Positions 1 to 8,557 of a DNA stretch of 64,000 nucleotides are shown here, piece by piece. How positions within the stretch are numbered: position 1 is the first letter of the stretch; each line of letters starts with the position of its first letter. The position numbers and the translations under genes were made by a program. The notes beneath the pieces were generated by a model that saw only the letters and a list, made by a program, of their open reading frames with translations, did no database searches and was not told where the DNA came from. Location of the stretch: positions 1 through 64,000 of the forward strand of contig JAICTZ010000020.1 in the NCBI GenBank assembly GCA_025936115.1, given 5' to 3'. The DNA is from Polyangiaceae bacterium. GTDB lineage: Bacteria > Myxococcota_A > Polyangia > Polyangiales > Polyangiaceae.

Positions 1-420
1 CAGCCGCGACCGCACGCTCAGAGGAGAACTAACGCGCTCGGCCAAGATGCCCAATGGACCGACGCGCGCGAACAAGATGCCGACCCGCCATACCCGCGCC
101 GGCGCGGTCGCCACATTCCCGCCGCCGTGCGCCGCACCGTCTTCGCGCGTGACGGCAACCGCTGTAGCTACGTTGATGCGAACGGAGCGCGTTGTCAGGA
201 GACCCACCGCCTCGAATTTCACCACCTGAAACCGTTTGCCGCCGGCGGCGATCACCGCGCATGCAATCTCACTCTACGCTGCGTGGCACACAATGCCCTC
301 GCCGCCGAAAAAGATTTCGGGCGCGAGCTCATCGAAGAGCGGAAAGACTCGCTCCAGCACCAGCCTTTCGCGTCTTTCTTCCCGCGCGATCAGGAGCACG
401 ACCCCCAGTCCCGGGGATGA
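1..420 (+). CDS. HNH endonuclease, C-terminal part (5' end outside window)
   Basis: The frame is open from the first base of the window, so the N-terminus is missing. The visible 139 residues end in an HNH nuclease module: a Cys near CSYVDANGARC, the double His of EFHHLKPF at about residues 77-84, then N-L-x-x-x-C-x-x-H-N at about residues 93-102. These are the metal- and phosphate-binding residues of HNH nucleases, which nick or cleave DNA. Myxobacteria carry many stand-alone copies with this HIPAAVRR...RDGNRC lead-in, often after a DUF222-like or helical N-terminal part, which cannot be seen here. A GTG at 127 could be read as a start but falls inside the conserved lead-in, so I treat the gene as truncated by the window. 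The cellular role (host defence, mobile element or domesticated) is not decided by the sequence. Confidence 0.8.
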   Translation, partial: QPRPHAQRRTNALGQDAQWTDAREQDADPPYPRRRGRHIPAAVRRTVFARDGNRCSYVDANGARCQETHRLEFHHLKPFAAGGDHRACNLTLRCVAHNALAAEKDFGRELIEERKDSLQHQPFASFFPRDQEHDPQSRG

Positions 421-767
421 TGTATCTCTCGGCACACAACCTAGGCGGCGTAGTTCAAACCGGTCGGTGCTCTAGCCTCGAGTCGCAAGGTCGCAAGCCG
501 ACTTCAGGTCGTGCCCGCCCGAAGTAGAAGAAGCCGTCGCGCATCGGAGCCGTCCCCCTGGCGCTGCTCCAAGTCCGGGGCGAGGCGCGCGCACGCTGTG
601 CTGGATTTTTCTAGATCTTTCCCGCGCCTTTCGTGATACGCGCGAACGTCCGGAGTGACGCGTGTCATCCACGCCCGTAAAGAGCAGGAGTGGTGACATT
701 GATCCGCGGTCGCCTTGACGCTACATGGCGTAGGGTCAAGCTTCTGGGCACACTTAGAGTAGCCACC
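421..767. other. Intergenic stretch, nothing recognised
   Basis: These 347 bases hold no reading frame that looks coding on either strand. They presumably contain the promoter of the lipoprotein gene that starts at 768. A TTGACG at 714-719 could be a -35 box, but no convincing -10 box lies 16-18 bases downstream, so no promoter is called. No tRNA, riboswitch or clear terminator was seen. Confidence 0.5.
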
Positions 768-2138
768 ATGCGTAAGCGCCTTCTTGATTCGTCTTATCCG
801 CTCGTTGGGCTCGCCATCCTCGCCACTGGAACCGGTTGCTCGAACAGCGACTCAGGGAAGCCTGCCGCTAACGGTGGTCACGCTGGAAGCGTCATGTCTG
901 GCCAGGGCGGCACGATGTCCGCTCAAGGCGGCATGTCCGCTCAGGGCGGCACGATGTCCGCTCAAGGCGGCATGTCCGCTCAAGGTGGCACGACCGCTCA
1001 AGGCGGCATGACGTCGGGCCAAGGCGGCAGCGGGGGCTGCACGCCGGACTCCTTTACCGGGTCGTACGTGCTCATCGACGACATGGAGACGACGGACCAC
1101 GGGCCCATCCAGCTCACGGGGATCAGCGAGCCGCTGTCGCCAGGCTATTGGTACAATAGCGGCGCCAACTACGCGCCGAGCGCCAGCGCCGGTAGTGGTA
1201 GTGGAGGAGCCGGCACCGTCATCGACACGTCGGATCCGCCGCAAGGCGCGTTCATGTTCACCGCGCAGCCGACAGCGACCATGACGTTGAACTGCACGAA
1301 GATGAGCCAGCACGTGGCTCGTCAGGCTTGCGTGCTCAACGGCCTCTACGACACGTGCGGCGTCGGATTCGAGTTCGCTCAGAAACCTGACCCCAATGCG
1401 GCAGGCGCTGGGGGTGGTGCAGGCGCAGGAGCCGGAGGCAGTGCGGGCACTGAAGCTGGCGGCACTTCGGGGGCGGGAGCCGGCGCGGGCGCGGGAGTCG
1501 GTGCGGGCGGTGCGAGCGCTGGAGGCAGTGCAGGCGCGGGAGCAGGCGCCGCAGGAAATGCAGCCATTGCAGGCGCGGGAGCTGGAGGCAGCAGCGCGGG
1601 CAGTGCAGGTAACGCAGCCGCTGCGGACGCAGGCGCTAGTGCTGGCGGTGCAAGCGCTGGAGGCAGCGCGGGCGCTCTAGCCGGTGCAGGCGGCGCAGGC
1701 CCGTCCGTCCCCATGGTCACTGTCCCCTTCGATATCAGTCATTACAAGGCTGTCACTTTCTGGGGAATGACCACGACGCCGGACGCTACGGGCTCGCTCC
1801 AAGTCAAAGTCTCATTCCCCGATACGGATACCGATCCCCGCGGACAGATCTGTAACGGCGGCGGTGGCAATACCTCGAAGTGCTACAACAGTTACGCGAA
1901 GACGTTCGCGTTCACGAGCAGCTGGCAACAGTTCACGGTGCTGCTCGATGCCGGTACGAATGGCGTACCCCCGGCGGGCGGCATCGCCATCGATCCGTCG
2001 TGGGGCTTCCAACAGGCCCAATGGCTCCCCGATCAGGTCTACGGCATCAACTGGCAGGCCCAGAAGAACACGGACCCAGACTCTGGCCCGCCTCTCGCGA
2101 CCGAGATCTGGGTTGACGACGTGTATTTCGTCGAGTGA
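768..2138 (+). CDS. Secreted lipoprotein with a carbohydrate-binding-like beta-sandwich domain
   Basis: 456 residues. The start at 768 gives a short basic N-terminus, a hydrophobic segment and a lipobox-like Cys at about residue 24 (TGTGC), so it is probably lipidated. Residues 40-85 are QGG repeats (SAQGGTM, SAQGGM). The domain from about residue 95 begins YVLIDDMET and ends EIWVDDVYFVE, with FDISHYKAVTFWGM, WQQFTVLLD and YGINWQ between. This is the pattern of galactose-binding-like or CBM-type domains often found in Polyangia lipoproteins. A low-complexity Ala/Gly/Ser stretch of about 107 residues (nt 1392-1712) interrupts the domain. Function is inferred as surface glycan binding; no catalytic motif is visible. 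An upstream in-frame start at 690 would place 26 residues before the signal and is less likely. Confidence 0.75.
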   Translation: MRKRLLDSSYPLVGLAILATGTGCSNSDSGKPAANGGHAGSVMSGQGGTMSAQGGMSAQGGTMSAQGGMSAQGGTTAQGGMTSGQGGSGGCTPDSFTGSYVLIDDMETTDHGPIQLTGISEPLSPGYWYNSGANYAPSASAGSGSGGAGTVIDTSDPPQGAFMFTAQPTATMTLNCTKMSQHVARQACVLNGLYDTCGVGFEFAQKPDPNAAGAGGGAGAGAGGSAGTEAGGTSGAGAGAGAGVGAGGASAGGSAGAGAGAAGNAAIAGAGAGGSSAGSAGNAAAADAGASAGGASAGGSAGALAGAGGAGPSVPMVTVPFDISHYKAVTFWGMTTTPDATGSLQVKVSFPDTDTDPRGQICNGGGGNTSKCYNSYAKTFAFTSSWQQFTVLLDAGTNGVPPAGGIAIDPSWGFQQAQWLPDQVYGINWQAQKNTDPDSGPPLATEIWVDDVYFVE

Positions 2139-2175
2139 CGCCTCGGAGGTATGGGCAGAAGGCCCGAGACTTCGC

Positions 2176-3546
2176 TCAAGGCGCTGGGGGCGCACCCACC
2201 TGAACGTCGGCGAGCGAGCGCGTTCCCGGGAACGGCAGCTTGCCGGCGCGGATGCGAACCGTCGCCGGACGGTCCGCCGTCAGGTGCCCGACGAACGCGT
2301 CGAGGCCGAATGCGGATCCTGATATGTCGCTGTCGAACCTAGCGCGCACCAAGTAGAGGCCGGGCCGCGCAAAAGTGTCCTTTTCGCACATCTCCTCGAG
2401 GCGGCTCGTCACCGCGAGCGAACGGCCGGGAGCGAGGTGGGTGAAGGCCAGGCGGTCGGGAGAACGGTCGTCAGGACCTGGATCGCAAGTGGAAGTGCCG
2501 TCGACGCTGCTCACCTCGAACGTGACGAGCTCGCGCCGGAAGTAGACGGTCTCGGGCCGTGAGCCGCGGTTGGTGAGCTGCACGGTGACGGTCGCCGAAT
2601 CTTCGTTCGCGGCGTCCGAGCCGCGCGTCATCTCGAACACGAGTCCGTTAGCGGGCGGCTTGGGAGGAGGTGCGTAGTCGGCGCCGAGCTCGAAGGTCGT
2701 GCCACGGAGCTCCTTCACGCCGCCGTTCACGGGTGCTTCCGCGCCGGCGTCGGCTTGCGCTTCGTCTTTCATCACGATGCCGCTTGGCGTCTCACCGCCG
2801 TCCGGGGCAGCCGCGTCCGCGCTTTCCACACCAGCGTCGGCGTTGTCCGGCGCCGGCGGCGCGATGGAGGCGACGAACGGCGGCGTGACGGGCAGCGGCT
2901 CCTCGACGCGCTTGCCGTGACGCCAGACCTGCTTCGTTTTCGGCGCCCAGCCGAAGCTCGCCGTGACGCGCGCACCCGCTATGAGCGGCGTCGTGCCCTG
3001 ATCAGGCAGACAATACAGACGCGGATCGAACGACTCGACCATGCCGTGCCCCGGAGCGAGCTTGAGGACGTACGCGGCGTCGGCGCGAGCGGGCCGGAGC
3101 CCGTCGGGCAAGCGGCAGATGCGCGGCTTCGGTGGCTTCGCGTGCTTCTTCGCTTTGGGATCGGGGGGTGCTTCGACTTCGAGGGTAAGCAGGCGCGGAT
3201 CGAAGACGACGTTCATCGTCTCGCCGCCGCGGTTGATGACGGCGAGCGCCCAGCTTTGGTTCGGTCCGACCTCGACGACCTCGAAGCGCAAGCCGTGCGC
3301 CGCCTCGTCGCCCGGCGTGGGTGTGCCCGTGCGGTCGAGCGCCTTCTGCACCAGAGCGGGATCGGGGCGGTGATGATCGGGCTCGGCAGCTTCGCCGCCG
3401 GCTCCGCCCTCTCCCGAATCGGAGCCCGCGTCCAAAGGCGCGGGCGCCATGGGCGCGACATCGGGCGGCTTCGGCCGCTGCCCGCAATGAACGACGGCGA
3501 GCAGACACAGCGTCGAAGCGGCAAAAAGGGCAAGCCGTACGTTCAT
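2176..3546 (-). CDS. Putative lipoprotein with two immunoglobulin-like repeats
   Basis: 456 residues from an ATG at 3546. The N-terminus has a hydrophobic stretch ending in Cys at about residue 22 (AVVHC), followed by an Asp/Ala/Gly/Glu-rich linker, as expected of an exported lipoprotein. Two related beta-rich segments follow. The first starts LRFEVVEVG and contains WALAVINRGGETMNVVFDPR; the second starts LVFEMTRGSD and contains VTVQLTNRGSRPETVYFRRE. Both have the form of Ig-like or BsuPI-like domains of unknown binding role. They are joined by an Asp/Ala-rich linker at about residues 250-290. It faces the upstream gene tail to tail with a 37 bp gap and is divergent from thiE. No enzyme motif was found. 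Confidence 0.7.
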   Translation of the reverse strand: MNVRLALFAASTLCLLAVVHCGQRPKPPDVAPMAPAPLDAGSDSGEGGAGGEAAEPDHHRPDPALVQKALDRTGTPTPGDEAAHGLRFEVVEVGPNQSWALAVINRGGETMNVVFDPRLLTLEVEAPPDPKAKKHAKPPKPRICRLPDGLRPARADAAYVLKLAPGHGMVESFDPRLYCLPDQGTTPLIAGARVTASFGWAPKTKQVWRHGKRVEEPLPVTPPFVASIAPPAPDNADAGVESADAAAPDGGETPSGIVMKDEAQADAGAEAPVNGGVKELRGTTFELGADYAPPPKPPANGLVFEMTRGSDAANEDSATVTVQLTNRGSRPETVYFRRELVTFEVSSVDGTSTCDPGPDDRSPDRLAFTHLAPGRSLAVTSRLEEMCEKDTFARPGLYLVRARFDSDISGSAFGLDAFVGHLTADRPATVRIRAGKLPFPGTRSLADVQVGAPPAP

Positions 3547-3742
3547 GCGCGAGCCGACGTAGCACAGCCCGTGGGCGGCTGGAAAACACGGCCCGCCAAA
3601 CCGATGCGTGGCGCTTGAATCGTGCTGCCGGCGGAGCTCGTCCGAGTTGGTCCTACCCACCCAGCGGTTGCCGTGCGCGGGAAATTGTGGGTGTTTTGTG
3701 GGTTCGCGAGCTGCGCAGCGCAGACTACGCTTCGCTGCCGTG

Positions 3743-4387
3743 ATGCTGCGCGGTTTGTATCCCATCATCGATCTCGATACGCTCGAGTCGCGCGGCGTGG
3801 AGCCGCTCGCGTTTGCGGAGCGGGTGCTCGCTGCGCGTCCGGCGTTCGTTCAGTTGCGCGCGAAGTCACTCGGAGCAGGAGCGACGCTCGCGTTGTTGCG
3901 GCAGCTCGCTCCGCTGTGTCGCGTGAGTGGGACGGCACTTTTCGCGAACGATCGCCCCGATCTCGCGCTGCTCGCGGGAGCGGACGGCGTGCATGTCGGG
4001 CAAGATGATTTGCCGGTGGCGGAGGTGCGGCGGTTCGCGCCCGGGCTCCGCGTCGGCATTTCGACGCACGATCTGGCGCAGCTCGAGCGTGCGCTCGCCG
4101 AACGACCGGATTACGTCGCGTTCGGGCCGGTGTTCGCAACGCCGTCCAAGCGAAACCATGAGCCGGTCGTGGGTCTCACTGGGCTCGCGCGCGCGCATGA
4201 GCTTTCGCTCGTCGCGAAGGTGCCGCTCGTGGCGATCGGTGGGATCGATCTCGAGCGGGCGGCGCTCGCGGGCGTACATGCCGAAGTGGTTTCGGTCATC
4301 GGTGCGCTGCTGCCCGCCGCCGCGGGGCTGGAGGCGGTGACGGAACGAGCGCTCGCGCTGCAGCGCGCTGTGCTCGACGCAGGCTGA
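3743..4387 (+). CDS. thiE: Thiamine phosphate synthase
   Basis: 214 residues, the usual length of ThiE. The enzyme joins HMP pyrophosphate and thiazole phosphate to give thiamine monophosphate in the cytosol. Family signatures in order: LYPIIDLD at the first strand, VQLRAKSLGAG (pyrophosphate-binding region), TALFANDRPDLALLAGADGVHVGQDDLPV with the conserved ND and HVGQxDLP, VGISTHD, DYVAFGPVFATPSK and VPLVAIGGI. The ATG at 3743 fits the start of the TIM barrel; the frame is open further upstream, but that extension has no homology and overlaps the divergent lipoprotein's promoter region. No TPP riboswitch was seen in the 196 bp upstream. No other thiamine gene lies nearby. Confidence 0.93.
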   Translation: MLRGLYPIIDLDTLESRGVEPLAFAERVLAARPAFVQLRAKSLGAGATLALLRQLAPLCRVSGTALFANDRPDLALLAGADGVHVGQDDLPVAEVRRFAPGLRVGISTHDLAQLERALAERPDYVAFGPVFATPSKRNHEPVVGLTGLARAHELSLVAKVPLVAIGGIDLERAALAGVHAEVVSVIGALLPAAAGLEAVTERALALQRAVLDAG

Positions 4388-4547
4388 GTGTTCCGCGACC
4401 GACGCGTTCGCGACGCGCCGCGGCACGGCCCAGCGAGCAAAAATGCGCGTTCGGGGTCAAACGCCTCGATCCCTGGTTCTCTTCGGTGCTGACGAGCGCG
4501 TGGGTCGGCAAGACGCATGGCATGGCTGATGCAGTCTCCAGGTCATC

Positions 4548-4766
4548 ATGTGGCGACACTCAACAGCAATGGTTGCGTTGTTCGTGATCACCGTGGGCTT
4601 GTTCGGGCTGGCGCTCGTGGTTGGCTCGACGGTGCTCGCGGTCATGGCGCTCCTCGGTGGGCTCGTCGTCGCGTTCGTGCTGGCAACGGCTTGGATGCGG
4701 CCCACGAGTTACCCGGCCGAGCATCATCCGAAGATCGATCGAATGTTCGACGATACGGCGCCGTGA
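4548..4766 (+). CDS. Small two-helix membrane protein, hypothetical
   Basis: 72 residues. Two hydrophobic segments at about residues 8-28 and 30-50 are joined by a very short turn (VVGSTVLAVMALLGG), followed by a polar tail ending DRMFDDTAP. It reads as a helical-hairpin inner-membrane protein. Codon use and the clear amphipathic pattern favour a real gene, but no family was recognised and no strong ribosome binding site precedes the ATG. The last codons and the stop codon lie in a 26 bp sequence that is repeated 47 bp downstream. Confidence 0.5.
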   Translation: MWRHSTAMVALFVITVGLFGLALVVGSTVLAVMALLGGLVVAFVLATAWMRPTSYPAEHHPKIDRMFDDTAP

Positions 4767-4820
4767 GTTGCGGCGCCGTGACGAAGCGGGCGCTCGACGG
4801 TACGGCGCCGTGAGTTGCGG
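4748..4820 (+). repeat. 26-bp direct repeat duplicating the 3' end of the preceding gene
   Basis: Copies at 4748-4773 and 4795-4820 are identical at 25 of 26 positions. The first copy contains the last five codons and the TGA of the small membrane protein gene; the second is an extra copy just downstream, 47 bp away. Confidence 0.85.
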
Positions 4821-4962
4821 CCGTATCGAATACGGAGCCTGGGCGCCCTAGTGGCCCCTCCCACGGCGCGCGCAGCCGAAGGCGAGCACGACGTAAGGGA
4901 GGGGCGGCAACACGCGCAGGCGGCCGAAGCCGCCGAGCATGTTGCGGGCGTGGGCATCCAGT

Positions 4963-5037
4963 CGCGATTCAATCGCCGTAACAAGCGCGCGATTCAATCG
5001 CCATAGCGAGCGGGACGATCACTCGCCGTAACGAGCG
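4963..5037 (-). repeat. Three tandem 25-bp units; the last lies in the 3' end of the DUF2277 gene
   Basis: Units at 4963-4987, 4988-5012 and 5013-5037. The first two differ at three positions; the third is more diverged and includes the terminal ARYGE-stop codons of the DUF2277 gene (minus strand). Each downstream unit again reads A-R-(C)-Y-G-D-stop, so the gene's end has been duplicated twice. Confidence 0.8.
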
Positions 5038-5288
5038 GCGGAGCGGGCGCGGGCTTTGGCGGCTTCTTCTTCGCGGTTCTTCGGGGCAGCGGTGGTCTCG
5101 AGCGAGTCCACGAGCGTGCGCGTGACGGCGAAGATTTGTTCGACGGCACGGTCGAAGGCGTCGTGGTTCTTGTCGCTCGGTCTGCGGGTGCCGCTCACTT
5201 TGCGCACGAATTGGAGCGCCGCGGCGCGGCACTCTTCGTCCGTCGCCGGCGGCTCGAAGTTGAATAGCGGGCGGATGTTCCGGCACAT
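5019..5288 (-). CDS. DUF2277 domain protein
   Basis: 89 residues from the ATG at 5288. The N-terminus MCRNIRPLFNFEPPATDEE and the later AALQFVRKVSG and AFDRAVEQI match the small conserved family DUF2277, whose members start at exactly this Met. That is why I reject the in-frame extension to 5390. The MCRNI motif with its early Cys is the family hallmark; its function is unknown. The tail is Glu/Ala/Arg-rich and ends in a tandemly duplicated sequence. It lies downstream of holB on the same strand with about 100 bp between them. Confidence 0.85.
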   Translation of the reverse strand: MCRNIRPLFNFEPPATDEECRAAALQFVRKVSGTRRPSDKNHDAFDRAVEQIFAVTRTLVDSLETTAAPKNREEEAAKARARSAARYGE

Positions 5289-5386
5289 GCCGCGAACATA
5301 CCGCCGGAGTGCCGGCGCCGCACGGAGCGTCCGCGTCGCTCGCTCTGACGGCACCACACGCCGCGTCCGCAGGTCTGGCGCGCGTT

Positions 5387-6355
5387 TCAACCGCTGCGGA
5401 GCCGCACGAACATGGCCTCGAGCGCGAGCGCCGGCTGGACGTTGCGTTCGAGGGCGTCGATGGCTTGGAGCACGGTGCGGTGCTGAAACGCGCGCGCGAG
5501 GGCGGCTTTGGCGTCGGCGGCGATGCTGGCGCGCGCTTGAGCGGCAACAGCCTGGGCGAAGAAGGTGAGCTGGGCTTTGAGGCCGTCCCGGTCCCTCTTT
5601 TGGCCTTCGGCGAGCTTGAGCGCGGGCGCGAGGTCAGGCGCGGTCAGGGCGTCGAACGCCGCTTGGACGAAGGCGTCGCGCTCTTGTTTTTCCTCGGGAT
5701 CGGCGAGCTCGAGCGCGAGCGAGGCGCTGCCTTGAGCAAACGGGGCGACGCTCGCATCGAGGCCGCGCTTTTCGAGGATGCTCGCGATGATGCCATCGGG
5801 GAGCGGCCCGAAGCGCACGGGTAGCGAGCGGGAACGGATGGTGTCGAGCAAGCGGCTCGGGCGGCTCGTGAGCAGGACGAAGTGCGTCTTCTCGTGCGGC
5901 TCTTCGAGGGTTTTCAAGAGGGCGTTCGCGGCCTGGGTCGTGATTTCGTCGGCCTCGCGCACGATGAAGACGAGCGCGCGCCCCTCGTGCGGCGGGAAAC
6001 CGACGCGCGCGAGCACGATGCGGCGCACTTGTTCGACGCTGATGCCGGTCGCTTCGCCCGAGTTCGAGCCGAGCAGGCCGCGATAGAGTCCGCGCCCGAG
6101 CAGCACGACATCCGGATGCTGGGGCACACGCGGATCGTCCTCGCTCAGCGTCACGGCGCGCCGGCACGCGCTGCACTCGCCGCAACCGTTGCCCCGCTCG
6201 CACACGAGCGCTTGGGCGAGCGCGAACGCCGCGAGCTCCTTGCCGACACCCGGCGGGCCCTCGAAGCGATAGGCGTGGTGCGCGCGGCCGCTCGCGAGCG
6301 CTCGTTCGAGCGTCGTGACGGCGGGCGCTTGTCCTAAAACCGCGGCGAAAGGCAC
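5387..6355 (-). CDS. holB: DNA polymerase III subunit delta' (clamp-loader AAA+ protein)
   Basis: 322 residues from a GTG at 6355. Delta' is the stator of the clamp loader that opens the beta clamp at primer ends. Visible features: AHAYRFEGPPGVGKE-type Walker A (GPPGVGKE) at about residue 35; a zinc module of four Cys (C-x5-C-x2-C-x2-C pattern around GCGECSAC); ISVEQVRRIV; a Walker-B-like FIVREADEIT; AANALLKTLEEP; and the SRC-like arginine-finger region LDTIRSRSLPVRF. The intact P-loop is kept, unlike the degenerate one of E. coli delta'. The start is divergent from hisC, 67 bp away. Longer in-frame starts overlap hisC and lack homology. Confidence 0.88.
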   Translation of the reverse strand: MPFAAVLGQAPAVTTLERALASGRAHHAYRFEGPPGVGKELAAFALAQALVCERGNGCGECSACRRAVTLSEDDPRVPQHPDVVLLGRGLYRGLLGSNSGEATGISVEQVRRIVLARVGFPPHEGRALVFIVREADEITTQAANALLKTLEEPHEKTHFVLLTSRPSRLLDTIRSRSLPVRFGPLPDGIIASILEKRGLDASVAPFAQGSASLALELADPEEKQERDAFVQAAFDALTAPDLAPALKLAEGQKRDRDGLKAQLTFFAQAVAAQARASIAADAKAALARAFQHRTVLQAIDALERNVQPALALEAMFVRLRSG

Positions 6356-6422
6356 TTGTCGCCCGCGTAGCACCGCCTGGTGCCGGCCGCGAAAAGAAGT
6401 GTGATACTGGGCCGCTCGAGCC

Positions 6423-7508
6423 ATGCCGCACGTCGAGGACCTGCTTCGTCCCGAGCTCGCCGACATCAAGCCGTACCTGCCGACGGCGGGTGAGTTTCGG
6501 GTTCGCCTCGACGCCAACGAGGCGCCGCCGCTCTTCGGGCCCGAGGTGGGAGCGCGCCTCGCCGAGGCCTTTGCGCGCGTGAGGCTCGATCGCTACCCTG
6601 ACGCGACTTCGGTCGAGCTCAGGACGGCCCTGGCCGCACGCCTCGGCGTCGAACCCGAGGAAGTGTTGCTCGGGGTCGGCAGCGACGAGATCATCACGTT
6701 CCTGTTGACGGCGTTCGCGCGTCCTCGCCGCGGCAGTGAGCCGCCGGCGATCCTCACGACCACACCGACGTTCGTGATGTACCGCCTGAGCGCGCGGCTG
6801 CGTGGAGAGCGCGTGGTCGAGGTGCCGCTCGACGCCGAATGGGACCTCGCCGAGGAGAGCTTGCTCCGCGGCATCGACGTGAGCGAGCCGCACCTGATTT
6901 TCATCGCGAGCCCGAACAATCCGACGGGCACGATGGCCACACGGAGCCGCCTCGAGCGCGTGATCGAAGCCGCCGAAGGCTCGCTCGTCGTGATCGACGA
7001 GGCGTACGTCAACTACGCCGAGCGCGACCAGCTCGAGCTGTTCCGCCGCTACGACAACGTCGTCATCCTGCGCACCCTCTCGAAAATCGGCTTCGCGGCC
7101 CTGCGCGTCGGCTGGCTCGTGGGCCCGAAGAAGCTCGTCGCCGAGCTCGACAAGGTGCGTCCGCCCTACAACATGAACGGCGTCTCCCAGGCGCTCGCCA
7201 CGGTGGTCGTGCGCGATCTGTGGCACGACGTGACGCACCTGATCGACCGCGTGAAAGGTGAACGCGCGCGGCTCGCGGCGGAGCTCGGGACGCTGGCGGC
7301 GCTCGGCGTGACGCCGAGTGACGCTAATTTCCTTTGGGTCAAGACGGAACGTCCCGCTCAGGAAGTGTTCGAGGCACTGTCGGCGCGCGGCGTCCTCGTG
7401 CGAAGCTTTCATGCGAGCGGCGGGCGTTTGGCGCGCCAGCTGCGCATCACCGTAGGGACGTCCGAAGAAAACGACGAGCTAACGCAGTGTCTTCGCGATC
7501 TCGCCTGA
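6423..7508 (+). CDS. hisC: Histidinol-phosphate aminotransferase
   Basis: 361 residues, full length for HisC, a class I/II PLP-dependent aminotransferase that converts imidazole acetol phosphate to histidinol phosphate. The PLP lysine is Lys221 in TLSKIGFAALRVGW. SPNNPTGT at about residue 162, VVIDEAYVNY at about 193 and LRITVGTSEEN near the end match the family. The N-terminal PYLPTAGEFRVRLDANEAPP segment contains the conserved LDANE. It is the first gene of a plus-strand set: the TPR lipoprotein gene overlaps its 3' end by 22 nt and galK overlaps that by 4 nt. No other his genes are in the window. Confidence 0.93.
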   Translation: MPHVEDLLRPELADIKPYLPTAGEFRVRLDANEAPPLFGPEVGARLAEAFARVRLDRYPDATSVELRTALAARLGVEPEEVLLGVGSDEIITFLLTAFARPRRGSEPPAILTTTPTFVMYRLSARLRGERVVEVPLDAEWDLAEESLLRGIDVSEPHLIFIASPNNPTGTMATRSRLERVIEAAEGSLVVIDEAYVNYAERDQLELFRRYDNVVILRTLSKIGFAALRVGWLVGPKKLVAELDKVRPPYNMNGVSQALATVVVRDLWHDVTHLIDRVKGERARLAAELGTLAALGVTPSDANFLWVKTERPAQEVFEALSARGVLVRSFHASGGRLARQLRITVGTSEENDELTQCLRDLA

Positions 7509-8557
7509 GTGCTCATTCGATCGACCGCATCTTGGGCGGCGCTTGCCGGCTCGCGCCTCTGCTCTTGCTCGGCGGCTGTCTCGGGAGCGGCACGGTGGCG
7601 CGCGTCATCGACGGGCGGGTGGAGGAGGGACGCGCCATCGACGAAGAGGCGTACGCCGCCAGCCTGCGAGCCGGCATCGCCGACGCGGAGGGCGATCGCG
7701 CGCACGCGCTCGAGGAGCTCGAGCGCGCGCTCGGTGCCGATCCCGACAGCCCAGAGCTCTTGGCGCGTTACGGCGGCGTCGCGTGTCGTCCTGGACGTGA
7801 CGGGCCTGCTCGACCCGGTCCGGCGCTCGCGGCGCTATCGCGGGCCATTTCCCTCGATCCGACGTATGCGCCGGCCTGGCGCGCGCGCGCGCGCTGTCTG
7901 TCGCTGCTCGGACGCACGCACGAGGCGCTCAGCGCGGCCGTGCTCGCCGCCGAAAACGACCCGAGCGACACCGACGCGAGCGAGCTCGTGGCCGAGCTGC
8001 TGTTCGCCGCGGGCCAGCCCGCCGACGCTTGGGCGTGGCTCGACGGACTCGCGACGCTCGAGCCGTCGTCACGTGACGCGCAACGCGCGTTGCTGTCGGC
8101 CGCGCTGCGGGAACACGACGCCGTGCGGGAACGTCTCGCGCGCGAGGCGCTCGGCCGCCTCGGCGAGCAGGCGCCGAACGCCGCGGCGAGCGCGCTCAGT
8201 GACGCCATTGCGCGTGCCGACTTGTCAGCGGCCCGCCGCGCCGCTCTCGACTTGCATCTTTCGAGCAGCGCGCTCGCGCTCCGGCTCGCGACCGACGCGC
8301 CGAGCATCGGCTTCGAGCAGGCAAGCTCCGTCCTCTCCGCCGATCCGAGCGCGACCGACGCTTGGATCGCGGGATTGGCGGCGGCCGACGAGCTCGGCGA
8401 TCGGGAGCGCTTCGAGCTCGTGTTGCGCACGCTCGCTCCCGAGCCGCTGCCGCCGAGCACGCTCGGGCTCGAGCTTTTCGCCAAGCTCGTCGCGCGACAT
8501 ACGGGTGAGGACGGACGCGCGGCGCTCACGCGAGCGCTCACTGCGGGGGCCCAATGA
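7487..8557 (+). CDS. TPR-repeat lipoprotein
   Basis: 356 residues if the GTG at 7487, inside hisC, is the start; this is the only near-upstream start that preserves the signal sequence. The hydrophobic APLLLLGGC segment ends in a good lipobox (LGGC, Cys at about residue 27). The rest is Ala/Leu-rich helical repeats of TPR type, for example AHALEELERALGADPDSPELLARYGG and ALAALSRAISLDPTYAPAWRARARCL. It is probably a periplasm-facing scaffold of unknown partner. Translation is likely coupled to hisC upstream (22-nt overlap) and galK downstream (ATGA overlap). The start is uncertain. Confidence 0.75.
   Translation: MSSRSRLSAHSIDRILGGACRLAPLLLLGGCLGSGTVARVIDGRVEEGRAIDEEAYAASLRAGIADAEGDRAHALEELERALGADPDSPELLARYGGVACRPGRDGPARPGPALAALSRAISLDPTYAPAWRARARCLSLLGRTHEALSAAVLAAENDPSDTDASELVAELLFAAGQPADAWAWLDGLATLEPSSRDAQRALLSAALREHDAVRERLAREALGRLGEQAPNAAASALSDAIARADLSAARRAALDLHLSSSALALRLATDAPSIGFEQASSVLSADPSATDAWIAGLAAADELGDRERFELVLRTLAPEPLPPSTLGLELFAKLVARHTGEDGRAALTRALTAGAQ

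Noticed and set aside
421..689. tRNA-like GTTCAAACC stretch after the HNH gene
   Set aside because: No acceptor stem, anticodon arm or D-arm can be assembled around it.
3547..3742. TPP riboswitch upstream of thiE
   Set aside because: Neither the CUGAGA-type nor the CCUGAUCUGGAU-type conserved elements are present in the 196 bp.
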